Source: Nonomuraea jabiensis (GTDB taxonomy: Bacteria > Actinomycetota > Actinomycetes > Streptosporangiales > Streptosporangiaceae). From it: a stretch of 64,000 nucleotides of DNA. Below, piece after piece: positions 25,940 through 34,103 of this stretch; position 1 is the stretch's first letter; the number at the start of each line of letters is the position of its first letter. The notes under the pieces were generated by a model. That model was not told where the DNA came from, did no database searches, and saw only the letters and a list, made by a program, of their open reading frames with translations. The stretch spans positions 3,844,001 to 3,908,000 of the forward strand of contig NZ_JACHMB010000001.1 in NCBI RefSeq assembly GCF_014204795.1. The letters run 5' to 3'. The translations under genes were made by a program, and so were the position numbers.

Positions 25940-26905
25940 TCACTCGGTGCGGCGGGCGCGGGCGCGCCGCTTGCCCTCGTGCATCGCCTGTACGCGGGCG
26001 ACCGGGATCGTGTGCCCCTCCTCGACCAGGTCGGCGGGCAGCCGCTGCGGCTCGGGCATGGACTCGGCCCACGGGTCGCCGTCCTTGAGCAGCCCGGCCG
26101 CCGTGTGCACGGTGAAGTCGGCGGGCACGACCTGGTCGAGCGACTCCCACGCCACGGGGAACGACACGGGCGCGCCGGGGCGTACGCGCGGGCTGTAGGC
26201 GGCCGCGACCGTGGCCCCGCCCGCCCTGGTCGAGTCGATGAACACCTTGCCCGCGCGGTCCTCGCGGATGAACGCCGTGGTGGCCAGCGCCGGATCCACC
26301 CGCTCGGCCCGGGCCGCCAGCGCGCGCGTGGCCGCGGCCAGGTCCTCCATGCCCGTCCCCTCGGCCACGGGCACGAACACGTGCACGCCCTTCGCCCCGC
26401 TGGTCTTCACCGCGCCGGCCAGCCCGGCGTCCTCCAGGGCCTGGCGCACCAGGAAAGCCCCGCGCACGGCCAGCTCGAAGGCGTCGCTGCCGTCGGGCGG
26501 GTCGAGGTCGAGGATCAGGTGGGTGGGATGGGAGCCCACGAACAGCCCCGGGTGGTACTCCACCGCCCGCTGGTTGGCGAACCAGAGCAGCGTCCTGCGG
26601 TCGTTGCAGAGCGCGTACGTCACCTGCCTGCGCGACGCCTCGGCCCACACGGAGACCGACTGCACCCATTCGGGGGCGTACTTGGGCAGGTTCTTCTGCA
26701 TGAACGGCTCCTGCCCCGGCCGTACGCGGATGACCGAGAGCGCCCGGTCGCGCAGGACCGGGATGATCCGGTCGGCGACCGCGTCGAGGTAGTCGACCAG
26801 GTCGCGCTTGGTCGCGCCGGCCCCGTCGAACAGGGGCTGGTCGAGGTTGGTGAGCGCCACCCCGTCACGTGTCTCATCGCCGGCCACCCGCCCTACGATG
26901 CCCAT
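25940..26905 (-). CDS. LigD-type polymerase/primase domain protein (NHEJ)
   Basis: Stand-alone polymerase domain of the archaeo-eukaryotic primase family as found in LigD, 321 residues. The catalytic metal-binding pair is Asp133/Asp135 in HLILDLDPPDG, with KTSGAKGVHVFVP and VFIDSTRAGG also conserved. The ligase and nuclease parts of full-length LigD are absent. It would add nucleotides, often ribonucleotides, during end joining with Ku and a ligase encoded elsewhere. ATG 26905 begins MGIVGRVAGDETRDG. It is divergent from a broken phosphatase gene, 32 bases away. Confidence 0.9.
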   Translation of the reverse strand: MGIVGRVAGDETRDGVALTNLDQPLFDGAGATKRDLVDYLDAVADRIIPVLRDRALSVIRVRPGQEPFMQKNLPKYAPEWVQSVSVWAEASRRQVTYALCNDRRTLLWFANQRAVEYHPGLFVGSHPTHLILDLDPPDGSDAFELAVRGAFLVRQALEDAGLAGAVKTSGAKGVHVFVPVAEGTGMEDLAAATRALAARAERVDPALATTAFIREDRAGKVFIDSTRAGGATVAAAYSPRVRPGAPVSFPVAWESLDQVVPADFTVHTAAGLLKDGDPWAESMPEPQRLPADLVEEGHTIPVARVQAMHEGKRRARARRTE

Positions 26906-26937
26906 GACGTGCCTACCAGGTCAACAACTGGAGCCCG

Positions 26938-27203
26938 ATGACTCGCTACCTCTACCTCACCCGCCACGGCGAGGCCACGCCGGACGAGACCGGCCTGACC
27001 GCGAACGGCCGCCGCCACGCCGCGCTGCTGGGCGAGCGGCTGAAGGACGTCCCCCTCTCCGCCGTCCACCACAGCCCGCTCCCGAGGGCCGCCCAGACCG
27101 CGCGCCTGATCGCCGAGCACCTGCCGTGCTCTTCTTCAACGACATGGCGCACCTGCCGCCCGAGCTCAGGTGGACCGGATTCCCGCCCGAGCTGCGCCTG
27201 TAG
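26938..27203 (+). pseudogene. Histidine phosphatase with out-of-frame internal deletion
   Basis: The gene starts as a normal histidine phosphatase: MTRYLYLTRHGEATPDETG carries the catalytic RHG, and the fold continues through LPRAAQTARLIAEHLP (to about base 27124). The frame then fails. In the next frame a short typical C-terminus, VLFFNDMAHLPPELRWTG..., ends at the TAG at 27203. A full member is about 200 residues, so roughly 120-130 residues, including the second catalytic His, appear to be missing and the join is out of frame. The original frame runs on as low-complexity sequence antisense to the next gene. A sequencing or assembly error cannot be excluded but would not explain the missing middle. 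Confidence 0.7.
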
Positions 27204-27801
27204 CTCCCCGCAGGCCGGCCAGCGCGGCCGGCCGCCCGCTGAGCAGCAGGAGCAGCGCCTGTACGGGCCCCTCGACCACGTCCCCCTCGCCCGCCGACCA
27301 GTCCACGTCCGTGGCCACGAGCCGCAGCCCGCGCAGGCGCCGCTGCGGATGGAACGGGAAGCCGCGCTCCCAGATGTGCACGGCGCAGGCGCGGGCCGCC
27401 TCCAGCGGCATGGCCCGGTCGAGGCCGAGCGGCACGGCGATGTCCTGGGCGTGGACCAGCACGTCGAAGAGCGGGTCGAGCGGCTTGGTCGCCGGCGCCC
27501 GGCGGCGCGAGGTGGCAGACTCGCGCAGCTGTGCGACGAGCTCGCCGACCGGCAGCCTGGCGTGGCGTACCGCCGTGTCGTGGACGAACCGATCGAAGCT
27601 CCCGCGCGCCCGGACGAAGTCCACCATCGCCCGCGGGACGCTCACCCTGGTGGCGAGGGCGAGGTGGGCGGCCACGTCGCGGACCCGCCAGCCCTCGCAG
27701 AGCGACGGCCGCTCCCAGTCGCCGGCGGACAGCGAGCCGAGCAGGTCGGCCACGCCGCGCCGCTCGATCTCGAGGGCGGCCCAGATGTCTTCCTGGTTCA
27801 T
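27166..27801 (-). CDS. Maleylpyruvate isomerase-family (DinB-like) protein
   Basis: A 211-residue protein of the maleylpyruvate-isomerase N-terminal/TIGR03083 type, a four-helix metal-binding fold often linked to mycothiol-dependent reactions. The characteristic ERPSLCEGWRVRDVAAHLA motif contributes one metal-binding His; others lie in FDVLVHAQDIAVPLG. ATG 27801 follows GGGAGGG. It is divergent from a MarR regulator, which probably controls it. The 3' end overlaps the tail of the broken phosphatase by 38 bases. The reaction is unknown. Confidence 0.83.
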   Translation of the reverse strand: MNQEDIWAALEIERRGVADLLGSLSAGDWERPSLCEGWRVRDVAAHLALATRVSVPRAMVDFVRARGSFDRFVHDTAVRHARLPVGELVAQLRESATSRRRAPATKPLDPLFDVLVHAQDIAVPLGLDRAMPLEAARACAVHIWERGFPFHPQRRLRGLRLVATDVDWSAGEGDVVEGPVQALLLLLSGRPAALAGLRGATGAARAGIRST

Positions 27802-27818
27802 CGCACCCTCCCAATTGC

Positions 27819-27839
27819 TAAGGTGGCCTTAATATAAGG
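27819..27839. promoter_or_regulatory. Overlapping palindromes in the MarR intergenic region
   Basis: TAAGG-TGG-CCTTA (27819-27831) shares its right arm with CCTTA-ATA-TAAGG (27827-27839), so three TAAGG half-sites alternate in orientation. TAATAT and TATAAGG supply likely -10 sequence. This is a good MarR operator controlling both divergent genes. Confidence 0.6.
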
Positions 27840-27864
27840 CTTCCTGAGCGATTGGAGAAGGGGC

Positions 27865-28290
27865 ATGGCCGCCACTCATCCACCGCACGTCATAGCCCTG
27901 CTCTACGAGGCGTACCTGCGCCTGCAGGACGTCGTGCTCGACGCCGGCAAGACGTACGACGCCCGCATCCGGCCCGCGCACTCGGCGGTGTTCTTCCACA
28001 TGGAGCACGACGGCATCCGGCTGAGCAGGCTCGCGGAGAAGGCGCAGATGACCCCCCAGGCGATGGGGGCGCTGGTCGACGACCTGGAGGAGCTGGGCTA
28101 CCTGCGCCGGGTGCCCGATCCGGCCGACCGCCGGGCCAAGCTCATCGAGTTCACCGAGCGCGGCGACGAGGCGCTGAGGGTCGGCTACACCGCGATCGAC
28201 GACGTCGAACGGCGCCTCGCGGCCCTGCTCGGCGAGGACGGCCTCGCCGAGCTGAACGCCACGTTGGGCCGCGTCATCGACGCCTTCTAG
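27865..28290 (+). CDS. MarR-family regulator
   Basis: Dimeric winged-helix regulator of 141 residues. The DNA-binding domain spans about residues 45-105: IRLSRLAEKAQMTPQAMGALVDDLEELGYLRR followed by the wing PDPADRRAKLIEFTERG. ATG 27865 follows GGAGAAGGGGC. It is divergent from the maleylpyruvate-isomerase-like gene with palindromes between them, so local autoregulation is likely. Its last four bases overlap the converging stop of cstA. Confidence 0.9.
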   Translation: MAATHPPHVIALLYEAYLRLQDVVLDAGKTYDARIRPAHSAVFFHMEHDGIRLSRLAEKAQMTPQAMGALVDDLEELGYLRRVPDPADRRAKLIEFTERGDEALRVGYTAIDDVERRLAALLGEDGLAELNATLGRVIDAF

Positions 28291-30395
28291 CCGGCCATCT
28301 GCTCCCGCTCCTCGCGGGTGGGGATCAGCCCGGCGGGCGCGAGGATCTTCGACTCCTCGAACGGCGCCTCCGTGGTCGGCAGCGGCTCGCGCGACCTGAC
28401 GGCCTTCACCCACACGCGCAGCGCGTCGAGGATCACGATGATGATCAGGACCGCGAACAGCGCCGCCAGGATCCCGTCCACGGTGGAGTTGAGCACGATC
28501 TGCTCCATCGCGTCCCGGGTCTTGGCCGGCGCGAGCAGCTTCCCCTGGTCCAGCGCCGTCTGGTAGCGGTCGCGCTGGGCGAAGAAGCCGAGCGTGGGGT
28601 CGGGGGAGAACACCTTCTGGTAGCTGGCCGTCAGCGTGACGGCCGCGTCCCAGGCCAGCGGCACCCCCGTCACCCAGGCCCACTTCAGCCGGCCGCTCTT
28701 GATCAGCAACGTCGTGGCGACCGTGAGCGCCACGGCGGCGAGCAGCTGGTTGGCGATGCCGAAGAGCGGGAACAGCTGGTTGATGCCGCCCAGCGGGTCG
28801 TTGACGCCCACGTACAGGAAGTATCCCCAGGCCGCCACGACCACGGCGCTGGCCGCCACCAGCCCCGGCCACCAGCTCACCCTGGAGATCGGCTGCCACA
28901 GGTTGCCCAGCGTGTCCTGCAGCATGAACCGCCCCACCCGGGTGCCCGCGTCGACCGTGGTGAGGATGAACAGCGCCTCGAACATGATCGCGAAGTGGTA
29001 CCAGAACGCCTGCAGCCCCGCCCCGCCGATGAACCCGGAGAAGATCTGCGAGATCCCCACCGCCAGCGTGGGCGCGCCGCCCGTCCGGGCGATCAGGGTC
29101 TGCTCCTGTACGGCCGCCGCCGCGGCCTGCAGCTGCTCCGGCGTGATCACGAAGCCCATCTCGGTGACCGCCTGCGAGGCGCTCTGCACGGTGGCCCCGA
29201 CGACGCCGGCCGGGGAGTTCATCGCGAAGTAGAGCCCGGGGGTCAGCACGCAGGCCGCGGTGATGGCCATGACGGCCACGAACGACTCCATCAGCATGGA
29301 GCCGTACCCGATCATCCGGACCTGGGTCTCCTTCTGGATCATCTTGGGCGTCGTGCCGGACGAGATCAGCGAGTGGAACCCCGACAGCGCGCCGCACGCG
29401 ATGATGATGAACACGAACGGGAACAGCGACCCGGCGAACACCGGGCCCTTGCCGTCGAACGCGAAGTCCGTGAACGCCGGCGTCCTCAGCGTGGGCATCG
29501 TGACGGCGATCCCGATCGCGATCAGCACGATGGTGCCGATCTTCATGAACGTCGACAGGTAGTCGCGCGGCGCGAGCAGCATCCAGACGGGCAGCACCGC
29601 GGCGACGAACCCGTACGCGATGAGCCACAGCGCCAGCGCGGACGGGCTCAGCGTGAAGAACGGCGCCCAGCTCGACTCCTGCACCCAGCCGCCGGCCACG
29701 ATCGACAGCAGCAGCAGCGCGACCCCGATCACGGTGATCTCGACGACCTTGCCCGGCCTGATCACCCGCAGGTAGAAGCCCATGAACAGGGCGATCGGGA
29801 TGGTCATGGCGATGGAGAAGACGCCCCAGGGCGACTTGGCCAGGGCGTTGACCACGACCAGCGCCAGCACGGCGAGCAGGATGATCATGATGGCGAAGAC
29901 CGCGACGAGCGCCGCCACCCCGCCGACCGGCCCGATCTCCTCGCGGGCCATCTGGCCCAGGCTGCGGCCGTTGCGCCGCATGGAGAAGAACAGGATGACC
30001 ATGTCCTGCACGGCCCCCGCGAAGATCACTCCCGCGACGATCCAGATCGTGCCGGGCAGGTAGCCCATCTGGGCCGCCAGCACGGGCCCCACCAGCGGCC
30101 CCGCCCCGGCGATGGCGGCGAAGTGGTGGCCGAACAGGATCCGGCGGTCGGTCGGCTGGTAGTCGATGCCGTTGTCGAGCCGCTCGGCCGGGGTGGCCCT
30201 GCGGTCGTCCGCGCCCAGGACCCTGCGGACGATGAAACGGGCATAGAACCGGTAGGCGATGGCGTACGAACCGAGCGCGGCGGCCAGCAGCCAGACCGCG
30301 TTGACGTTCTCCCCTCTGGACAGGGCCAGCACGGCCCACCCCGCGGCCCCGACGAGCGCGACCGCCGTCCAGATGATGATGGAACGTAACTTCAC
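28287..30395 (-). CDS. cstA: Carbon starvation protein CstA (pyruvate/peptide transporter)
   Basis: Large integral membrane protein, 702 residues with about sixteen hydrophobic segments. The CstA signature is clear near the start: ILFGHHFAAIAGAGPLVGPV followed by MGYLPGTIWIVAGVIFAGAVQD. CstA proteins import pyruvate or peptides under carbon limitation. ATG 30395 overlaps the stop of the small gene upstream by four bases, so they are translationally coupled. The YbdD-like partner usual next to cstA is not seen here. Confidence 0.95.
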   Translation of the reverse strand: MKLRSIIIWTAVALVGAAGWAVLALSRGENVNAVWLLAAALGSYAIAYRFYARFIVRRVLGADDRRATPAERLDNGIDYQPTDRRILFGHHFAAIAGAGPLVGPVLAAQMGYLPGTIWIVAGVIFAGAVQDMVILFFSMRRNGRSLGQMAREEIGPVGGVAALVAVFAIMIILLAVLALVVVNALAKSPWGVFSIAMTIPIALFMGFYLRVIRPGKVVEITVIGVALLLLSIVAGGWVQESSWAPFFTLSPSALALWLIAYGFVAAVLPVWMLLAPRDYLSTFMKIGTIVLIAIGIAVTMPTLRTPAFTDFAFDGKGPVFAGSLFPFVFIIIACGALSGFHSLISSGTTPKMIQKETQVRMIGYGSMLMESFVAVMAITAACVLTPGLYFAMNSPAGVVGATVQSASQAVTEMGFVITPEQLQAAAAAVQEQTLIARTGGAPTLAVGISQIFSGFIGGAGLQAFWYHFAIMFEALFILTTVDAGTRVGRFMLQDTLGNLWQPISRVSWWPGLVAASAVVVAAWGYFLYVGVNDPLGGINQLFPLFGIANQLLAAVALTVATTLLIKSGRLKWAWVTGVPLAWDAAVTLTASYQKVFSPDPTLGFFAQRDRYQTALDQGKLLAPAKTRDAMEQIVLNSTVDGILAALFAVLIIIVILDALRVWVKAVRSREPLPTTEAPFEESKILAPAGLIPTREEREQMAG

Positions 30396-30745
30396 CGGTT
30401 ACCTCCCATATGCGAAGGGCCATACAGGGGTCGGCCCAGGCAGCAGCGCAGTCCGGCGTCCGGCGGCAGATCGGTCGTGAACCGCCGCCAGCGCCACAGC
30501 GGGCGGCAGTCGATCGTGACGGGGAGTTCGGCGAGATGCACCCAGGCGGTCGGATGGGCGTACACCTTCTCGTCCTCGTCGCCGAGCCGGCGCGCTCGCC
30601 GGGGGAGCCGGGAGCGGGGTAACGGGCGGACCGAGAACTCGCCCGCGTCGGCGCAGCAGAGGCCGGTCACGTGCCAGTCGAAGAACACCACTTCGTCGTC
30701 GCGCAGTGCTTCACGGGCGGCCGGCGTGAGCGTGACACGGGGCAT
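30392..30745 (-). CDS. Small protein coupled to CstA, unknown function
   Basis: A 117-residue protein not confidently recognised. It starts MPRVTLTPAAREALR, which resembles the start of HesB/IscA-like proteins, and has a Cys pair in TGLCCADAGEF and another in GLRCCLG, but the IscA C-terminal CxC is absent. No membrane segment is predicted. ATG 30745 follows AGGAGCC; an upstream in-frame ATG at 30781 lacks one. It overlaps cstA by four bases, so a role in CstA assembly or control is the simplest guess. Confidence 0.65.
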   Translation of the reverse strand: MPRVTLTPAAREALRDDEVVFFDWHVTGLCCADAGEFSVRPLPRSRLPRRARRLGDEDEKVYAHPTAWVHLAELPVTIDCRPLWRWRRFTTDLPPDAGLRCCLGRPLYGPSHMGGNR

Positions 30746-30827
30746 CTGTGGCTCCTGAGGACCAGGTAGCTCAGAAATCAACGACGGCCTTACCCGCTGC
30801 CGCCGCTCCGGAAACGTCGCCCAGCGC

Positions 30828-30853
30828 GACCCCGCCGTACTCCGGCGGGGGTC
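30828..30853 (-). terminator. Hairpin after the two-component operon
   Basis: GACCCCGCCG (30828-30837) pairs with CGGCGGGG-GTC (30843-30853, one bulged G) around TACTC. It lies about 70 bases past the response-regulator stop on the minus strand and is a likely terminator. Confidence 0.5.
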
Positions 30854-30920
30854 CTTCGGGGGTGGATGGGGGGCGGGGTGACTGCGTCGCGCCGTACTCC
30901 GGCCGGGGAGCCGTGGTGGC

Positions 30921-31580
30921 TCAGTCGACCAGGCGGCGCTCCCAGGCCCAGGCGACGATCTCGACCCGGTTGCGCAGGCCCAGCTTGGTCATGATGCCGG
31001 ACACGTGGCCTTTGACCGTGCTCAGCGAGATGAAGAGCTCGGCGGCGATCTCCTGGTTGGTGCGGCCCCTGGCGACGGCCCGGACGACCTCCAGCTCCCG
31101 GCCCGACAGCGGCTGCGCGGGCGCGCGGCCGGCCGGGGCGGCGGTGGCCGTGAGGTGGCGCAGCAGCCGGAGGGTGAGCGAGGGGGAGATCAGCGCGTCC
31201 CCGGCCTTCGCCGCCCGGACCGCCTCGACGAGCAGGTCGGGGCCGACGTCCTTCAGCACGAAGCCGATCGCCCCGCCGTGCAGGGCGCCGTGGACGTACT
31301 CGTCGAGGTCGAAGGTGGTGACGACGACCACCCGCAGCGGGTCGGCGACCTCCGGCCCCGCGAGGGCCCGCGTGACCTCGATGCCGTCGAGGCCGGGCAT
31401 CTGGATGTCCACGAGGCACACGTCGGGGCGCAGCCGGCGGGCCAGGGCGACCGCCTCGGCGCCGTCGGCGGCCTCGGCGACGACGCTGATGTCGGGCTGG
31501 TCCTCCAGGATGAGGCGCAGGCAGTCACGGATCATCGGCTGGTCGTCGGCCAGCATGACGGTGATGTCCGCGGCGCTCAT
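30921..31580 (-). CDS. Response regulator, NarL/LuxR type
   Basis: Two-component regulator of 219 residues. The receiver domain has the acidic pocket ADDQ (residues 11-14), the phosphorylation site Asp58 in CLVDIQMPG, and Lys in VLKDVG. The C-terminal LuxR helix-turn-helix (about 153-215) shows LSGRELEVVRAVARGRTNQEIA and TVKGHVSGIMTKLGLRNR. ATG 31580 overlaps the kinase stop by four bases, so it is the partner of that kinase. Its targets are unknown. Confidence 0.95.
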   Translation of the reverse strand: MSAADITVMLADDQPMIRDCLRLILEDQPDISVVAEAADGAEAVALARRLRPDVCLVDIQMPGLDGIEVTRALAGPEVADPLRVVVVTTFDLDEYVHGALHGGAIGFVLKDVGPDLLVEAVRAAKAGDALISPSLTLRLLRHLTATAAPAGRAPAQPLSGRELEVVRAVARGRTNQEIAAELFISLSTVKGHVSGIMTKLGLRNRVEIVAWAWERRLVD

Positions 31581-32770
31581 GGGTGTTCCCGCGCCGGGAC
31601 GGGGAGGGTGGCCACCACGGACCAGCCGGCGCCGGGGCGCGGGCCCGCGCGCAGCGTCCCGCCCAGGGCCTCGACGCGTTCCCGCATCCCGACCAGGCCG
31701 TATCCGCCATGTCCGCCGCGTCGAAGCCGGCGGGCGGGGGCGGGAGGGGCGTCGTCCGCGACCTCGACGGTGACCGAGCCGCGGGCTCGCGTGACGGTGA
31801 CGGTGACCGAGCGAGCCTGCGGGGCGTGGCGGGAGACGTTCGTCAGCGACTCCTGCACGATCCGGTAGACGGTGGTGGCCACCTCGGGCGGCCAGAGCGA
31901 GGTGTCCTCGTCCTTGGGGAGCCGCAGCCGTACGGCCGGTCCGTGGTCGCCGAAGCGCCTGACCAGCTCGTCGAGGCCGTCGAGGGCGGGCAGGCCCCGG
32001 GCCGGGTCGCGGAGCAGGCCGACGACGCGGCGGGTGGCGGCCAGGGCGTCGGAGCCGGCCGCCTCGATGTCGGCCAGCGAGGTCGCCAGCCGGTCCGGCT
32101 GCTTGTGGGCGAGCAGCCGCGCGGTCTGCGCCTGGAGCACGACGCACGTGACGTGGTGGGCGACGACGTCGTGCAGCTCCCTGGCCAGTTCCATGCGCTC
32201 GCTGCGGCGTACGCGCTCCTCGACGGCCCGGCGGCGGGCGGCCAGCAGCCGCGGCGACAGCCCGGCCGCGACGGCGCCCGCCCAGCCCACGGCGTTCATC
32301 GCCCCCACGGCCGGCTGGGAGGCGGCGGCGAAGGCCCCCGCCACCACCACGAGCCCGCCACCGGCGACGGCGCAGGCCGGGCGGGGCGGAAGCACCCGGA
32401 CTGCGGACGCGACGAGCACGGACAGCCCCAGGGTCACGCCGGGACCGGGCTCGGCGGGCAGGTGGGCGACCCGGGCGACCACGATGGCGGCCGCCGCGAC
32501 GCCCAGCCCCGCGACCGCCGTCCACAACCGGCTCCGCCGCCGCGCGAGCGCGAGCGCGCAGGCCGCCGCCCCGGCGGCGCACCCGAAGACCCAGTACGCG
32601 CCACCCCAGCTCGCGTTGATCCGGTAGCAGTAGAAGGCGAGCACCGCCGCGGCCACTGCGCCGATCACTGGGCCGATCACTGCGCCGATCACTGGGCCGA
32701 TCACTGGGCCGATCACTGGGCCGATCACCACGTCGGCCGCGACCCCGGCCCGCCACTCCCGCACCCGCAC
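31577..32770 (-). CDS. Sensor histidine kinase, HisKA_3 type
   Basis: Membrane sensor of 397 residues, partner of the NarL-type regulator. The first half holds about five hydrophobic segments with little extracellular loop, so it probably senses the membrane. The phosphoacceptor is His200 in ELARELHDVVAHHV; the ATPase domain shows QESLTNVSRHAP and the end HGGYGLVGMRERVEALGG. The start GTG 32770 gives MRVREWRAGV. Residues 15-38 are six repeats of VIG(P/A), encoded by a 12-bp microsatellite, in the first predicted membrane helix. Confidence 0.93.
   Translation of the reverse strand: MRVREWRAGVAADVVIGPVIGPVIGPVIGAVIGPVIGAVAAAVLAFYCYRINASWGGAYWVFGCAAGAAACALALARRRSRLWTAVAGLGVAAAAIVVARVAHLPAEPGPGVTLGLSVLVASAVRVLPPRPACAVAGGGLVVVAGAFAAASQPAVGAMNAVGWAGAVAAGLSPRLLAARRRAVEERVRRSERMELARELHDVVAHHVTCVVLQAQTARLLAHKQPDRLATSLADIEAAGSDALAATRRVVGLLRDPARGLPALDGLDELVRRFGDHGPAVRLRLPKDEDTSLWPPEVATTVYRIVQESLTNVSRHAPQARSVTVTVTRARGSVTVEVADDAPPAPARRLRRGGHGGYGLVGMRERVEALGGTLRAGPRPGAGWSVVATLPVPAREHP
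32655..32726. repeat. 12-bp microsatellite, six units, inside the kinase gene
   Basis: Six units of ACTGSGCCGATC in a row, pattern C, G, C, G, G, G at the variable base. Because 12 is a multiple of three, gain or loss of units would keep frame and change the first membrane helix by four residues each time. Confidence 0.9.
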
Positions 32771-33166
32771 ACGGCCAGGCTAGGAGCCGCCGCCCGCCCG
32801 CCGCACCGGCCGAAAGTACGGTCATGCGGCCGCGCGCCCAACAAGTAGGAGTCACCGATCGCGATGGGACTTCACCGGCGATGGGCCAGCCAGCAGACTG
32901 TCCCTGCGGCCATCGCCATCTCCCGCGAAACGTGAAGCGTGGCTCTTTCGCGGGAGCGTTCACGCGATGGCCGTCACCATTGCGCCCGGGGTCGAATCTG
33001 CACGTCCCAGGAGGACAACACCCCTGCCGGCGCAGAAAAATCCGTACCCGCTTCGACGATCGAACGCTCCTGATCATGAACGGCTTGCCATCATGTGCTC
33101 ACACACAGCAAGGGCCCCGGCCATCTGGGCCGGGATCCCTTCCGACCGCAGCGAAGGTAGGTGTGC
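32771..33166. other. 396-bp intergenic region with structured repeats
   Basis: No convincing gene. Two structures stand out. At 32910-32970 CCATCGC pairs with GCGATGG outside an inner 10-base perfect stem TCCCGCGAAA (32921-32930) / TTTCGCGGGA (32946-32955). At about 33110-33142 AAGGG-CCCGGCC and GGCCGGG-CCCTT form a long hairpin just upstream of the next gene. They may be terminators of opposite transcripts or a structured leader. Confidence 0.55.
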
Positions 33167-33544
33167 GTGAACGTAGAGGCGGAGATCCTCGACCTGAAGG
33201 TCCGGGTGGAGGCTCTCGAAACGACCCTGCGCTCCAACGTCGGCCCCCGGTACGACGACCTGGTCCCCGCCCAGACCGGCCCCTACCGGTTCGAGCTGCC
33301 GGCCCTCATCGCGCAGGTGTCGATCGGCGTGACGGAGATCAGAGCCGAGATCGCGGACGTCCGCACCGAGCTGAGCCAGGACCTCCAGGCCCTGCTCGTG
33401 GAGGTCGCCGGGCTCCGCGTGCAGACGAACGAGCACTTCAACGTCATTCAGTCGGACCTGCTCGGGCAGATCGACTCGCTGCGCTGCGACATGATCGAGC
33501 TCGGGCTCCGGATCGACCGGCTGACGGAGCCGGACGGAGTCTGA
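33167..33544 (+). CDS. Hypothetical coiled-coil protein
   Basis: A 125-residue protein, mostly long helix with heptad spacing: EAEILDLKVRVEALETTLRS at the start and an extended run from LIAQVSIGVTEIRAEIADV to DRLTEPDGV. No signal or membrane segment is seen. GTG 33167 is chosen because AGGTAGG lies five bases before it; GTG 33161 is an in-frame alternative. Similar small actinobacterial coiled coils exist without a known role. It lies downstream of a structured leader. Confidence 0.65.
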   Translation: MNVEAEILDLKVRVEALETTLRSNVGPRYDDLVPAQTGPYRFELPALIAQVSIGVTEIRAEIADVRTELSQDLQALLVEVAGLRVQTNEHFNVIQSDLLGQIDSLRCDMIELGLRIDRLTEPDGV

Positions 33545-33561
33545 GACCGGGGCGCGGGGGT

Positions 33562-34020
33562 TCAGGCGCCGAGGTCGTCGGCCAGCCGGTGCAGGTAGGC
33601 CGCGAACTGCCGCCGGTCGCGCTCGTCCCAGGAGGCGGTCAGCTCCTCGAAGGCCCGGCGCTGCCACTGCCTCGCCCCGGCCAGCAGCGCGTGCCCGCTC
33701 TCCGTGAGCCGCAGGCAGGCGCGGCGCCGGTCGCGCTCGGAGGTGTCGCGGGCGAGGTAGCCCGCCTCCACGGCGTCCTTGACCATGCGGCTGGCGCCCG
33801 AGTGATCGAGGCCGAGCTGGTGCGCCACGGTGCCGACCGTGGGCGGCTCGGGCGCCTGTCCGCCGGCGCGCGCGTTCGTGTGCACGGCCTCCACGACCTG
33901 GATGTGCTGCACGTGCCGCAGCTCCCCGGTCACCTCTTCCGACACCCGCCCGGCCCACCGGCGGGACCAGAAGCGCACCAGGTGGAACAGCGCCGGTCCG
34001 CCGTCGGCCTCCTCGCTCAT
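33562..34020 (-). CDS. MarR-family regulator
   Basis: Winged-helix regulator of 152 residues: PTVGTVAHQLGLDHSGASRMVKDAVEAGYL is the recognition region and SERDRRRACLRLTESG the wing. It is divergent from a VOC protein gene, and a perfect 13-bp inverted repeat lies between the two starts, so it almost certainly regulates both. The ligand is unknown. Confidence 0.92.
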   Translation of the reverse strand: MSEEADGGPALFHLVRFWSRRWAGRVSEEVTGELRHVQHIQVVEAVHTNARAGGQAPEPPTVGTVAHQLGLDHSGASRMVKDAVEAGYLARDTSERDRRRACLRLTESGHALLAGARQWQRRAFEELTASWDERDRRQFAAYLHRLADDLGA

Positions 34021-34042
34021 GCCCTCACCCTACGACGGTTGC

Positions 34043-34078
34043 ATGCGAAACGCACGTATGATTATGTGCGTTTCGCAT
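34043..34078. promoter_or_regulatory. MarR operator, perfect 13-bp inverted repeat
   Basis: ATGCGAAACGCAC (34043-34055) and GTGCGTTTCGCAT (34066-34078) are exact complements around a 10-base spacer that contains TATGAT, a plausible -10 element. A bound dimer would cover the promoter of one or both divergent genes. Confidence 0.8.
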
Positions 34079-34103
34079 ACATCTGCTCCGGAAGGACGCC
34101 GTC

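Noticed and set aside
27829..30423. Long antisense open frames over cstA
   Set aside because: High-GC shadow frames rich in Arg, Pro and Gly; the minus-strand cstA frame carries the real family motifs.
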